From positions 18,290,001-18,354,000 of the forward strand of contig OZ316892.1 in the NCBI GenBank assembly GCA_973895155.1: a stretch of DNA of 64,000 nt, given 5' to 3'. Both the position numbers and the translations under genes were made by a program. A model generated the notes under the pieces. It worked only from the letters and a program-made list of their open reading frames with translations. It did no database searches and had not been told where the DNA came from. Positions 45,721-57,159 of this stretch are shown here, one piece after another; within the stretch, counting starts at the first letter, position 1, and the number at the start of each line of letters is the position of its first letter. This stretch comes from Marsupella aquatica (Eukaryota; Marchantiophyta).

Positions 45721-47909
45721 CGCTCGATGTCCAACGCGAATTGGGAATTGTTGAATCGGAAGTCGACCATCTTGCTCTCTCTCAACACAAGCACTGAATC
45801 AACGGATTTACAGTTCGAGAATGACGGATATGTCTGTTTGAGGTTGGCTTTTTCTGATGAGTAGATTCCTAGAAACAGCTTTTTATTGACATGTGCCCAA
45901 AAGTAGTTTTATTGACCTGTCCCAAAAAGTACTCAATATGGTCTCTCAAAGTTGGGTCATTATGAAAGTTACACATTTAGTGTATATCTCATTCTTAAAG
46001 CTATAGATTTGTGGTATATCTTGTAACTCCTGTTAGGGACCAAGTTATGATAAAATTTTAAAAATGGGAGGAGATAGCATTCATTCACCGAGTATTTGCT
46101 TCACCTGTTTCATAGCCTATATTCTTTTTTCCTCCATTCTTCATCAGCCATCACATCAAATGCAGCAGCCATCACCACATCAGGCTCAAAGCCCATGTGA
46201 CTTCTTCAGTTGTGATTTTCCGGAGTTTTGGAGTCCGGGATTTTTGGATTTTTTGCCTAAAGTTGCAAGAAAGTTACAAGTTAAGTGATGAGCATGCAAA
46301 CATTCCCTACAGTAGGTGAAGATCAGCTTCCATAACTTTATGACAGTTCTTGTATACTGGAGTTATGGGAGGGCCTTATCTTGTTAATGCCAGACTTTGA
46401 GACGCCCTAGTATCACTAGCTGATGTGCCTCCTAAACAAAACTAATTAACAACCCGCCCCGTCCGCCCCACATTTTGTATTTGGGTTAGTATTAACTTGT
46501 ATATGGATTCCCATTGTCATGTGGCAAGTCACTTCTGGCCAGCGTTAACCTGCCACTACCCCCTTTCTGGGTTGCATTGTCCTGAGTAAAAATGAGGGCC
46601 AAATGTGTAGAGTTTTTGTGAGGGAAGGGTGGAGCAAAAAATGATGTGTTTTCGCCCCTCTGGACCTGCGACTGTGCCCTGCAACGGGAAGGGGAAGGGG
46701 GGCCCAAGGGGGGTCGCGGTGGGTTAAGTCTGGCCAGTAGCAACTTGCCGCATGGCAATGGGAACTATATAATGTTAATACTAACCGGAATATGAAAAGG
46801 GGTGGATTGATAATTAATTTTGTTTTGGGAGAACAATAATAATATCGAGTAGTTTGGGGGACAGGTTAGCAAAAAGTTGTTCCCAGAAATTGAAGTTAGT
46901 GGACCATCATGTTGACACAGTGCTCCCGTGTACCACATTTTGGTGGTCCATGGGAGTTTGGGGCCCATAAGTTGATGATTATGAGCCCTAGAATAAGTGA
47001 TTATTTTGCACCTTCAAGCAATTAGAGAAAGAGAAGGAAGAGACATGAAAAATCACAAGCTCAAATATTCTGTGCTAACAGAATGAAAACCAGTTCAATG
47101 AAACATACCCCTCCTAAGTTTATGATGGAAAACTCAACCAAAGTGGCCAAAAATTCAGTGTCACTTTGATGGAAGTGTAGCTACCTACTCCTCTAGCCCT
47201 AAAACCCTATATCCCCAAAACTTAGAAATATTTGAATTTGTGAATATCAAATTATGGCACCTCTGTAGAATAGTTTTGGCATGGGCAAGTTTTACCCCCC
47301 ATAGAATGGGCCAGCTATATGAGAAACAAGAGTGATCAAGTTTTATACATGAGAAAATATTTGTGGAGTGGTCGAATATGTTTGGAGGTAGAAAATATGG
47401 AGGAGGCTGGAGGTTGTTTGTTCAGTCTCGGCTGACCAAACCTTTGTTGGTCGTGAACTTAGTAAATAGCAACACTCATTACATTATTTAGTTGTATTTA
47501 GTCTATGCAAGTAATAGGCTGGCACTGTCTTTTTGTTAGGCTTCTGTTTACATCAAAATGCTTAGAATATTTTGAACTTTTGCATCACAAAATTCTTTCA
47601 AGGTTTACCCAGCACTCTAAAATATTTTGTCAGTCAGGTCCAAAATTATAATGATTATTTATTTACTTCTGTATGCTAGTCTAGTGCTCTCACTTGATGC
47701 AATGATTGCCATCCTTGTGTTTTTGGTTGAAGACTAGAGGGTGGATGGTGTGAGTGGATGGTGGGAGTTTTTGCGTGTTGATTCCCAACTTTCAAGGAAT
47801 GCAACTGCTGAAGGCAATCTCCTTGGAATGTGAAATTTGACCAGCTGGAGCAAAATTGCAGATGTGCAAATTCTTCATGTTGACATGAGGTAGACTTTTC
47901 TTGCAGCTT

Positions 47910-48035
47910 ATATACCACACTGCCAAAGACAAAAAGTGCCAAATGGAGAGAGAAGATCCAAAAGGAAAGAGACCCAATAAAATGGGGACAACTACGGAAA
48001 GACCCCTAGAAAGCAAAGAGGCCTAAAAAGTCCAT
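47910..48035 (+). repeat. Copy of a dispersed old repeat, uninterrupted version
   Basis: It runs TATATACCACACTGCCAAA, then AGATCCAAAAGGAAAGAGACC and GGAAAGACCCCTAGAAAGCA. It is the intact counterpart of the sequence split by the solo LTR at 28563-28905. Confidence 0.6.
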
Positions 48036-48109
48036 GAGTTCCAACAACGTTAAAGGAACAAAAATCTGACAAAAGTAGGTGCCTAAACTAAAATCATACT
48101 AGGCAGCAA

Positions 48110-48650
48110 ACTAAAGCTTAGTGAAGCTTGATCACGAGTAAACCTCATAGGTGAAAACCAAGAGGAATTTGTCAAGAGGCCTTAAAACGAACACCCTTTT
48201 TATTGGAGATGAATGGAAGGATAAAAGTCGTAGGAGAGTACCAAGAGGAATTTGTCTAGAGCCATATATCCTAGAGGCCCTAAACCAAGAGACTCCTAGG
48301 AGATAGTAAGCTTTCCTTTGCTGTGACAAATCATGTGAGTCTACAAGCAAGCCCAAGATCTGGATATCGTCCAAGAGGTACGAAAGGGAATGTCTGGGGG
48401 GCCTTAAAACCAACAGCCTTGTTCTGGGAGATTAGGGAGTGTCAAACACTGCCACAAGCAAAGTCCTATCGGCCAAAACTTTTCAGCCCTAAGATTCCTA
48501 TGGGCTTGTATTTAGGTAGCCCATCCTGGCCATAAAATAAAACATTTTTTTAATAGGCCTTGGCCATATCTTTATGGCTGTGTGTTGACACTCCCCATTG
48601 TAACCTTTCTTTGGACAATACCCAGATCTTGGGCTTGCTTGCTGATTGAG
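48110..48650. mobile_element. Inverted pair of LTR-retroelement 3'-end fragments
   Basis: GCAAGCCCAAGATCTGGATA (48347-48366) has a reverse-complement partner at about 48607-48640, where the minus strand reads GCAAGCCCAAGATCTGGGTA. In each orientation a polypurine-like stretch is followed by TGTCAA (GGGAGTGTCAAACACTG near 48433 on plus; GGGGAGTGTCAACACAC near 48583-48599 on minus), as at the junction of polypurine tract and 3' LTR. A related AGAGGAATTTGTC.AGAG block occurs twice at 48160-48265. The coding part is degenerate. Confidence 0.5.
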
Positions 48651-50447
48651 ATGACTCGTAAAGACCCGTCTTCTTGAACAGCTTTTCAACAGTCTTGAAT
48701 CTGCATGCCTGTTCTCTCTGGAACAATGATTTGACAATTTCATCCAGAGAAATGGATGAAATTGTGGTGCATCAAGAACTTTTCAGAGACCACTGTCTAG
48801 AAAAGTCTGTTGTGCCAAATGGAGCTCCAAAGCTGGAATTCTGGTGGCATGGCAAGTAAGTGTAAAGAGTTTGGAAAGAAAGTGCAAAGAGCCAGCTATG
48901 GCGCTAATCTCGTTCCAGTGGATTGGAGGGCATACAGTTGCAGCGCACAGAACAGTTATTAGTACCATGCGGGAAGAAGCAACTGAGAGGGTGGATATGA
49001 TTGAATGATTCTGGACAGTCCTCAGCGATGACTGTGTGCACGATAGATTGATAGTCTTCAGTTGCCGATATCGTTATCCACTTTCCAAGAGAATCTTATC
49101 GAGTTGCATCTTTGCTCGGACTCCCATGCATTGGAGGCCCACTTTTTTACAGTTTTCAGACCGGGTCTATGGTGCTGCGTCCAGTAGTACAGTAGCTTGT
49201 GAGACATTCCACGTCTGGCCCACAAGGTTCCCCCGAATTGAATCCCCCCTCCATTCCAAGAAGCAAGCTCTTGTGTGCATGCGAGAGTTTTCTCGATGAG
49301 CTCTTGCGACTGGAACTGAAGAGGCCCATAGCCTGAAGTGTGGCATCGCTTCTCTTCCGACGAGAGGTTAATCTAGTCATGCAGCGAGAACATTTCATTT
49401 CGATACAAGCGAAGTCCAGCATACGTACACGACAGTAAACTTCCGGAGACTAACCTGAATTGAAGACTAAAAACAAGAACATGAGTTTGCAAAACAATCT
49501 TGAACTTCAGAGGATTTGCAAAGCAGACTCTGAGATCAAACTATGAAGTAGTGGCTGGCCAACCCCAAAAAGCTAGGATCCATGATTTGCAATTGATGGC
49601 CTAAGGGTCAGTTCCCAATTTTCCAAGAGAGAGTGAGTATCCAAGCCCAAACAAAATCTGGTCCGGAACCACTTGGTGGATGCTTCGGCACGTCAACTTC
49701 ATCCTGTCTTGGCAGTCATAATCTCATGAACAGTTGTTCTCCTGGACCGGCGGTGGTGAGAATGGTACCACGCCGGGCAATTTTACACAAGGAGACTGTT
49801 CGATTCGCCCTTTTGTATCAATACCTTCGCTTCTGGGGATTCAGAACGTCAATGGCGAATTCTATGCCTGCGCAATGCAACGCCTTATTTACGTGCCGTC
49901 ATGCAGGCCAGACATGAGAGTAGCTGGACCAGGCTTGAATTTCATGACCTTGGTGCCTTTCTCTCTCCCCACTTGCAAGCGCTCTCTCACCATCAAAACT
50001 CGTGCTTTCTTGCTAGACTCTTGGGGTCCACAGTTTACGCTCTAAGTTTCCGGCTGGTCACCGACCCTGATATGTAAACCCGTCGCTGGCCTACTGGCCT
50101 CTTACTTTTCTCTTCTCTATTCCATCTGGCGTTACAGCCTCTTGCCTCCAGGTTAATCCTTGAAAGGATTCCTGAATGAGTAACCAGCTACTGTGTTACT
50201 CTTTGAGTAATCCGTCTAACTTTTAGTTGGTTTCGTGAGAGTCTAATAAGCATTCTCCTGTGGTCATGGTTACAATTGGGGCCTAGGGACTAGACGGTTC
50301 AGTGTAATTTTTCCTTCTCAATTGAGCTGCAGCTGAAGATTAATCAGTGAAGGATGCGATCCCGATCAGAAATTGAAAGCAGGATGCGGGGCTGATCCTG
50401 CTTCACTCTCAGTTTGAAGTTGCACCTTGGAGCTCGGTGGCTCCTCG

Positions 50448-50455
50448 TATAAATA
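50448..50455 (+). promoter_or_regulatory. TATA-box-like element upstream of the GH5 gene
   Basis: TATAAATA in a GC-richer context. It lies about 905 bp before the GH5 ATG, so if it is used the leader is long or contains an intron; an AGGGTAAGC donor-like site occurs near 51120. It could also be chance. Confidence 0.3.
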
Positions 50456-51359
50456 TGGGATGGAAGTTGTTTTCTTGTGAAACGGGGTTCTCTCATCACT
50501 ATCCTTCGGAGTCTGCTTGGAGTCTCTTTCCCTGAAGTCCTTCTGCACTTCAGAGACTTGGAAAGGGTTTTAGCTAATTCGAAGGTCGATTGGTGGCTGA
50601 TTCTGTCGACTTGAAGCGTTTATAGGTATTGTCTTTGTTCTTACGCCTCTTCAACAGTGAGCCTCAATTCTTCAACTGCTTCAATGATCTCACTTCTTAA
50701 CAGTTCGTTCCCCTCAATTGGAAATCTCACGTCGCCACCTGATGAGAATGCACGAAATCCAAGTTCAAGAATATACACAAAGACCATCAATTTCCTCGAT
50801 CTTGATGACGATTAGTTGCTGTTTGTGCTGGTTCGTCAATTTCATCATTCAGTGCATGTGAGGTCTAGTTTTCCTCTTGCGTTCTAAAGTCTCTCCGAAA
50901 ATTAAATCTCTCGATTTGACAACGTATTCCACGCCCGGCGAACATCTGATTGCAAAGCATCCGCCATGTAATATCTCCATCTAATTTCGTTTTAGTATCT
51001 CGCTGTCAATGTCGCTCACGAGTCATGCGTCTCCTCCCATTTCATCCGTGCTGGACGGCTCTGTATGTGTCTGTTTTCCTACGGTCGAACAGAGAGTATT
51101 TTGGTGGCCCGAAAAGCTCTAGGGTAAGCAATTGAGGAGGAGGGCAGACGTCGGAGAACCTCAGCACCCGTTCCTGCAAATGATTACCTAAGTTGTGATG
51201 GGCTCTCAATCCACCTCACTCCTAAAAAAGAATAGACCAGACACCAGCAAGTCTTGAGCAAAAATTGATAAACGAAAGTCTCGGCGCGTCATACCACTGG
51301 AACCCTCATTTAATTCCACGGGACTTGCAGGAAGAAGACTTTAAATTGCACCGCTCTGA

Positions 51360-54300
51360 ATGACATCTTTTCCGGGAGGAATGGCAGGAACAAGCTTCTG
51401 GTCCAGGTCATCCCAGCCACGTTTCAAATCCGCAATGGTCAGTCACGAGAGAATTATTTTTCCTCTGAATGTCTGGGTCATTTTCGTCATGGTCATGCTG
51501 TGTGCCGAAACAAAAGCATTCGGTGCAAGTGCAGCAGCACCAACATCAGAATTCCATGTTCATCCAGCCACAGGCAGGATCCATGACAGCTATGGCAGGG
51601 AGCGCCTTTTCCACGGCCTCAACGTGGTCGTCAAGGGTTCGCCATGGCACCCTCGCGTCGACGCTTTCGATCCGCAATCCTCCTTCACAGACGAGGACAT
51701 CGCACTGCTGCAAGAATGGGGCATGAACGTCGTCCGCCTGGGAATTATGTGGCCAGGCGTGGAGCCCAACAGAGGGTATGTGAACGCCACCTATCTCGAG
51801 CTCATGCGCTCCATCGTCAGCAAGCTTCACTCCGCGGGCATCTATACTCTTCTAGAGTTCCACCAGGACCTCTATGCCTCCCAGTTCTGCGGGGAAGGGC
51901 TGCCTTCTTGGATTCTTGACGACAACGACCTGAGCCTGAGGCAGCAACCTCTCGTCCACGTCCATCAGAGACAAAATCCTTCTTCAATTCTCCATTTCAA
52001 TCCAGTAGATCAAAATGCTACAAACTCCGAGGAAAAGGAGAATCATCAAAAAACCGTCACCAACACTTCGCCAGGGCAATCACCTGGAATACCTTCACCA
52101 CCACCACCATCGGCCAGGCTACTGTTTAGGGGCGAGGAGGGGCAGGTTGAAAGTCGGAAGCCACAGTCGACCAAGATGAGATACCCAGCATCGTTCCCGG
52201 AGCCCCTGGGCAGGAGATGGCCGTGGCCTTCAGAGTGGGAGCAAGATGGGTGGGAGCCTCCGGTTGAACTCTGCAATACGCACGCATGGTGGTTGTTCTA
52301 CCTGTCTTACGCCGTCTCTCGAGCATTTCAGGACCTCTACGACAACAAGTGGGGCTGGGGAGACTCACTTGCTAGGTAAGCAATGCACTCCAATCCCATT
52401 CTTTACGTCTGCTGCTGCAGTGCTGCTCTCGTAGCTGCACGCGTGCAACCTCCCGTTTGATAGATGATTCTTTCGTTCTTCCGGCAGCAGCTTTCTAAAA
52501 CCCTCCTGTATATCTCTAGGGATTCTTTCAAGGGTTTTAACGTAGATTGCGAGGACTTGATTGAGCGTACTGAAAAAGGCTGAGAGGACTCAAATTGGCA
52601 TGCTAACGAATTGGAGAGGTTGGGAGGCTACAATTGAGCTTAGTTAGGAAGAGGTGAGAACCCGATGCAGCGTACTTAGCAGAGGCAGTGGGGACACGAA
52701 GCAGAGATTGTGAGAACCCAATTGAGCATTCGTAGTACAGGCTGTGAGGATAAAATTAAGCATACTTACCAAAGACTGTGGGTACCCAATTGAGCACTCT
52801 AAGCAGCGGGTGTGAGAACCCAATTGAGCATACTTAACAGAGGCTATGAGAACCCAGTTGAGCTTCTCGGTGCAAAAGGTTGTGAGGACTCAATTGAGCA
52901 GAGTCGCAGTAGGCTGTGGGTTCCCAATTGAGCAAACTTACCGGAGGCTGTGAGGACCTGATAGAGTTAGCTAAATGTTGCGAAACATCTAAGGAGCATA
53001 ATGAGCATAGACTGAGGACCACATCGACCATCCTTCTCAGACAAATTTAGTTCATTCCGAGTTGGCTGACAATACTAGTTAACCATTTTCTGACCAATTC
53101 CTTGTCCTTCGACCCTTTCTAATCCAGTAAAATATCCACTCACTGGGAATACTTGTAACAAAGGACCAGAATGAATTTAAGTCGGCACCGAAAACCGTGT
53201 GATTTTGAGGCGAGTGTGAATTGCTGGAATGAATATTGCTGAGGCTGATTTAGTGAGAGCATATCTTGGTTAGGTACTGGACCGTTGTTGCTGGAGCATT
53301 CAAGGATCAACCGGGCGTTCTGGGCTACGAACTCATGAACGAGCCGTGGCCCGGAGACGTATTCTCCAACCCGCTCCTCTTCCTTCCCGGCGTAGCAGAC
53401 AAAAAAAATCTGGCTCCCTTCTACGAAAAACTCCAAGCTGCTGTCAGGTCCGTGGACAGGGAAAGAATCCTCTTTTTCGAGACCATCACCTTCGACAATT
53501 TCCGCTGCGGATGGTCCACTGTGCCGGGAGGAGACGAGTGGCAGAACAAAACAGTCCTGAGCTACCATTACTACACCCCTCCTAACTTCTCTCCCAAGCA
53601 GGCGTTTGCGGAACGGGCCAGGGAGAGCAAGAGGCTCGGATGCGGATCTATGCTCACAGAGTTTTTTGTGTCTACCGGGCAAGACTTACGACACCAAAAT
53701 GATTTCCCGAAGGCGCGGAGAGATATACTTCGAAGGGCCTTTGGGACGGAGGTGCTGGGCCCCATCCTCAGCGCAGAGAAAGAGGCTATGTTCTGTGACC
53801 CAGCTGGAGAAGGCTCTTCAGACGTGAGGTGTAGTAAGAAAAGGAGGCGAGCTTTTGAAGAAGATTTAGAAAGTAGGTTGGAAGAGGAGATCATGCAAAC
53901 TGAAGGACGAGATGTGAAAAACGATCTGAAAAGTAGTCAGGGGAAACCATTTGTGGCTAATGACAAGGACGTGCAAACGAAGAGCTCAAAAGAGGTAGAT
54001 TCTGTGGATGGAGTCCTGTCGGCAGCTGATACTTACGTTCAATCCTGGATCGGATGGGAGTACAAGGCCTTCTTCCACAAAACGGGCTCTATTGCGGAGC
54101 AATCGTTGTTCCGCAAAGATGGAGAACTGGATCAAAGCCTGGCGAAGAAGCTGAGCCGTACCTACCCTCAAAGTGTCTCTGGAAACATCATCGCCTTCAC
54201 ATTTGACCCTCCCTCATCTTTGTTTTCGTTTTCCTATGTTGCTGGGCGCGATTGCATGACTGGAGACAGGTCGACCCCCACTGAGATTTTCGTCCATAGA

Positions 54301-54453
54301 GAGTTCTATTACCCGAACGGATTGCTCGTAGAACTAACCCCTCCGTGTGCATCCTTCACAGAAACAGATAGACTGGTGCAAGTACAACACAATTCTAAAT
54401 GCTTTGGGTACGTTATTGATGTCAGAATAACTAGACTGGATCCAGTTTTATAG
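51360..54453 (+). CDS. Glycoside hydrolase family 5, endoglycoceramidase-like
   Basis: Two exons, 51360-52375 and 53274-54453, join in phase to 731 residues. Endoglycoceramidases and related GH5 enzymes cut the bond between sugar and ceramide or a similar lipid; the true substrate here is not known. A hydrophobic segment (IIFPLNVWVIFVMVMLC, ~32-48) is a signal peptide or anchor, more so if translation starts at the internal Met of MVSHERII. Marks in order: GRIHDSYGRERLFHGLNVVVKG (a shorter core is GRERLFHGLN), GMNVVRLGIMWPGVEP, LLEFHQDLYASQFCGEGLPSW, LGYELMNEPWPGD with the acid/base Glu at ~362, LSYHYYTPP, and MLTEFFVS with the nucleophile Glu at ~468. A C-terminal beta domain follows (RTYPQSVSGNIIAFTFD). 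Two additions stand out: a Pro/Ser-rich linker at ~195-275 and a charged Lys/Glu-rich stretch at ~495-560 before QSWIGWEYKAF. Both catalytic residues are present, so the enzyme is probably active. Confidence 0.9.
52545..52975 (+). repeat. 34-bp minisatellite in the GH5 intron, about 12 copies
   Basis: The core CCCAATTGAGCA recurs at 52721, 52754, 52789, 52823, 52857, 52893 and 52927 (first base of ATTGAG or its variant), spacing 33-36. Weaker copies go back to 52560. The unit reads roughly GCTGTGAGAACCCAATTGAG followed by CATACTTA.CAGAG. It fills almost half of the 898-bp intron. Confidence 0.9.
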
Positions 54454-55258
54454 GAGATAGTATCCTAGATATATTCTAAACATTCATTATTCATTCAGCA
54501 CTCTCTCGTGATGCCGAATAAAAGCCATCCCAAAAAAAGCTTTACCCAAATGTCGCATTGCCGATAGGTCAATCAGGTAATCTTAGATCAGCTCCTTGAC
54601 CCTGTGTGTAATCTCAGCTTCTACAACCGAACACCAGTCCCTTGACTGATCGTTTGGTCTAGCTCTCTGGTATCAGGGTTCTATCCGTTAGCGTTTCCCA
54701 GTCGACCTCTCTAGACAAGTGGATAGGAGAATTATTAAAAGCATCAATCCTTGTGGCCTAACTTCTCTAGAGGACGTAGCATTTCTCACACATTCAACCT
54801 CCACATAATTTCGGTCTGACTCGTCATGCTAAGATCCAAAGACCCTCGTTCTCCAAGTTGAAACAAATCTGAAACTGCCAGTAACAGAGTCCGCTGGCAA
54901 ACAAATTGCCATCGACCACAAAAGAAGAGGGGGCCATAGATAGCAGCTCAATCGCATCAAGCCCTATTTATACATAATCAAGCGGAACTTCTAGATGGAT
55001 CTTGCACAAGATCATGTTCTCCACACAATTAGAAGTAATTTGGAGTGACGACGAAGAGCTTGAAGTTCAGCTGCAAGTTTGTGATAACTATTCTACAAGG
55101 GAAGCCATAGCAGAAAATGATTCAGGTCACCTACTGGGAAAAAGTTGTATTACTGCGTAGACAGCTTCCAAAGCTGGGAACGGAATTTCTCCTGAATTTC
55201 TTTTATGTAAATGGGCAAACATCATCGTTTTCTTGATTTCACGATATAAGAACGCAGT
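54454..55258. other. Intergenic stretch between convergent GH5 and SEP1 genes
   Basis: About 800 bp holding the 3' ends of two convergent genes. A poly(A)-signal candidate for GH5 is at 54517. Nothing else is recognised. Confidence 0.6.
54517..54522 (+). promoter_or_regulatory. Poly(A) signal candidate of the GH5 gene
   Basis: AATAAA, 64 bp after the GH5 stop codon in AT-rich sequence, a usual distance for a plant near-upstream element. Confidence 0.45.
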
Positions 55259-57014
55259 TCATTCTTCTGCAGAAGACCTGAAGACACCAAATGATAGCAC
55301 GGCACCAACAACTGCAGTGAGAGCCAACGCCAAAGTAGGTGCTGGAGTGTTGATTCCTAGATTCTGCAAACCCAACGTCACAGATTTAGAACACCGCCAT
55401 AGTAACACTTTGTCTACAAGCACATGAATCAATAACACGCCCCTCACCTGACGATTATCCTCTCAGGAGGGCCCATTCCCCATTTTCAGCCCTTCAATCC
55501 GTAAGGTACTCCTCTACCACTACTTAAAATCTTGATACTCGTGATAGTAATGGATTTTACCATTCATAGGCCAAACTTGACAACCGTATTTCATGAGAAC
55601 GAAAAGCCCACTGATTGTAAGACATGAGACTATGATCGACTCATATTCAGACCATGCGATTATTGCAAAGACATTGCATCCACATGACAAGCACGAGGCG
55701 AAAGACTCACAGCAAGGACTCCTTTCCCAGAAGAAATCTCAGTGCCAATGGCAGTCACAAAGCCAAGCATTGCAGCCCTTCCGATCCAAACATCGACTTT
55801 GGAATTCTGCCCACCACCCTCTGTGGCCTCACAACGTGGTCCCCGTGAGACAACAGTCCTGACTTCCTCCCTTTGTACCTTCAAACGTTCTGCACCCAAT
55901 GAGCTCAATTGTCACGTGACTGAATTGAACCCTCACTGTACGCAACAATGCACTGCATCAGCAGATGCGGTGACAGCAATCATGAAGGGCTAAAATGAAT
56001 TCAGACTTCAATTGTTCAACTTGTCGTACCCAACATTTCGCTTTTCAGGTCACGGATTCAAAGTCTTTCCCCTAAACGATTAGTAAGCCCCTTCCGAGGA
56101 TTCGGAAAGTAGCGAACGAGGGACTGCAAGCCTAATCCATCAAGACAAGTTATTTGAGACTATCAATTCAGCTTAAGTGACTCCATTTGGTCATTGGACC
56201 AAAACTGTACAAAGGCCGCCTATAGAGAAAGAGTCTGAGGTTGATCGGCGGAGCCTTCAAAGGAACCGATTGCAGCCAAGGACGGCAATGAATGTGCCAG
56301 ACTGAACCGATGCAACGAGAGATCGAGACAAACTATGCTTAAGATTCAGGTGATATTTGGAAAAACATACCAAGATCAGAACTCCCCAACATATAAGAGG
56401 ACGACCTGCACGCCAGTCCGCTTTGCAAGACAGAGTTCGTGGGTCTGCCGAACCTGCCAGCTCCCTTTCCATGCCTGGAAAGAGTCAAACCTGAAACACA
56501 AACAATCGGTATGCTCAAGTAAGTTCAGATTTCTAGAACTACATGAGCCGAAATTTCAGAGTAATGCATTGCCATATGTCACCCGTACTACATGATTAAC
56601 CGGAGCCAACGATAGGTACAGACAACCACCATAGCCAGAATTTGAAGCATTCAATTGTCTGGAACCCAATGGCAAGCCCACATGACGTGAGAGAGTCTTT
56701 CTACCGGACTATTGATCAGTACCGAAACATGCAATGACGACACAAATTGCACAAAGACGATCTAGACTCCAACAAATGACAACGCCATACATTCTAGATC
56801 AAGTATTATTGTCACACACATCACAGAAAAGCTGTTCTTGAATGACCAATTCTACTCCAGTCCATACCAACACCGGAAACCCACCTGAACTGGAGCAAAT
56901 GGGGGAACGGCATCCGACAGTCCTCGAATCTCTCAAAGAGCTCTCGCTATGGCCTCCGATAGAGATCAACACCTGGCTTGTAGCACCAACGATAGTAGCT
57001 GAAATCGCGGCCAT
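55259..57014 (-). CDS. SEP1: Stress-enhanced protein 1 (two-helix LHC-like thylakoid protein)
   Basis: Four short exons (57014-56885, 56490-56371, 55889-55711, 55363-55259) join in phase to 177 residues (Arabidopsis SEP1 is about 146). SEP proteins belong to the extended light-harvesting family of thylakoid membranes and are induced by high light; they are thought to bind pigment and protect the photosystems. The N-terminus (MAAISATIVG, then Ser/Arg-rich to ~80) looks like a chloroplast transit peptide. The first membrane helix carries the chlorophyll-binding signature in VDVWIGRAAMLGFVTAIGTE (~115-134), followed by ISSGKGVLA. Then come NLGINTPAP and a second helix, TLALALTAVVGAVLSFGVF (~153-171), and the protein ends FRSSAEE. 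The conserved order GRxAMxGF - SxGKG - N.G...P.P - second helix is that of SEP1, not of three-helix ELIPs. All borders are GT/AG. Exon 2 is low in similarity and was placed by phase, so the transit-peptide region is the least certain part. Confidence 0.88.
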
Positions 57015-57159
57015 CTCCAACAGCAACAACACCAACAGCTCCAACAAAATGCTCTGCTCTGCAATTCCTGGACCTCAGCTGATTTCTCTTGCTAGAACTG
57101 TAGAAGTGTAAGCTAAACCTCAGCCCCAGCAGCCTATCCTCTTCGTGCACCAGTCGACG

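Larger units (their letters stand above)
45721..51359. other. Gene-free stretch with LTR-retroelement debris
   Basis: No gene of a known family was recognised. An inverted pair of LTR-retroelement 3'-end fragments lies at 48110-48650, with a copy of an old dispersed repeat just to its left. A TATA-like box at 50448 and GC-richer sequence to its right probably belong to the GH5 gene leader. Open frames at 49633-50045 are unsupported. Confidence 0.5.

Noticed and set aside
49633-50045. Overlapping frames of 94 and 103 residues on the plus strand
   Set aside because: One has a CxxxxxP-rich, secreted-protein look, but it starts without ATG, has no signal peptide and matches nothing I know.
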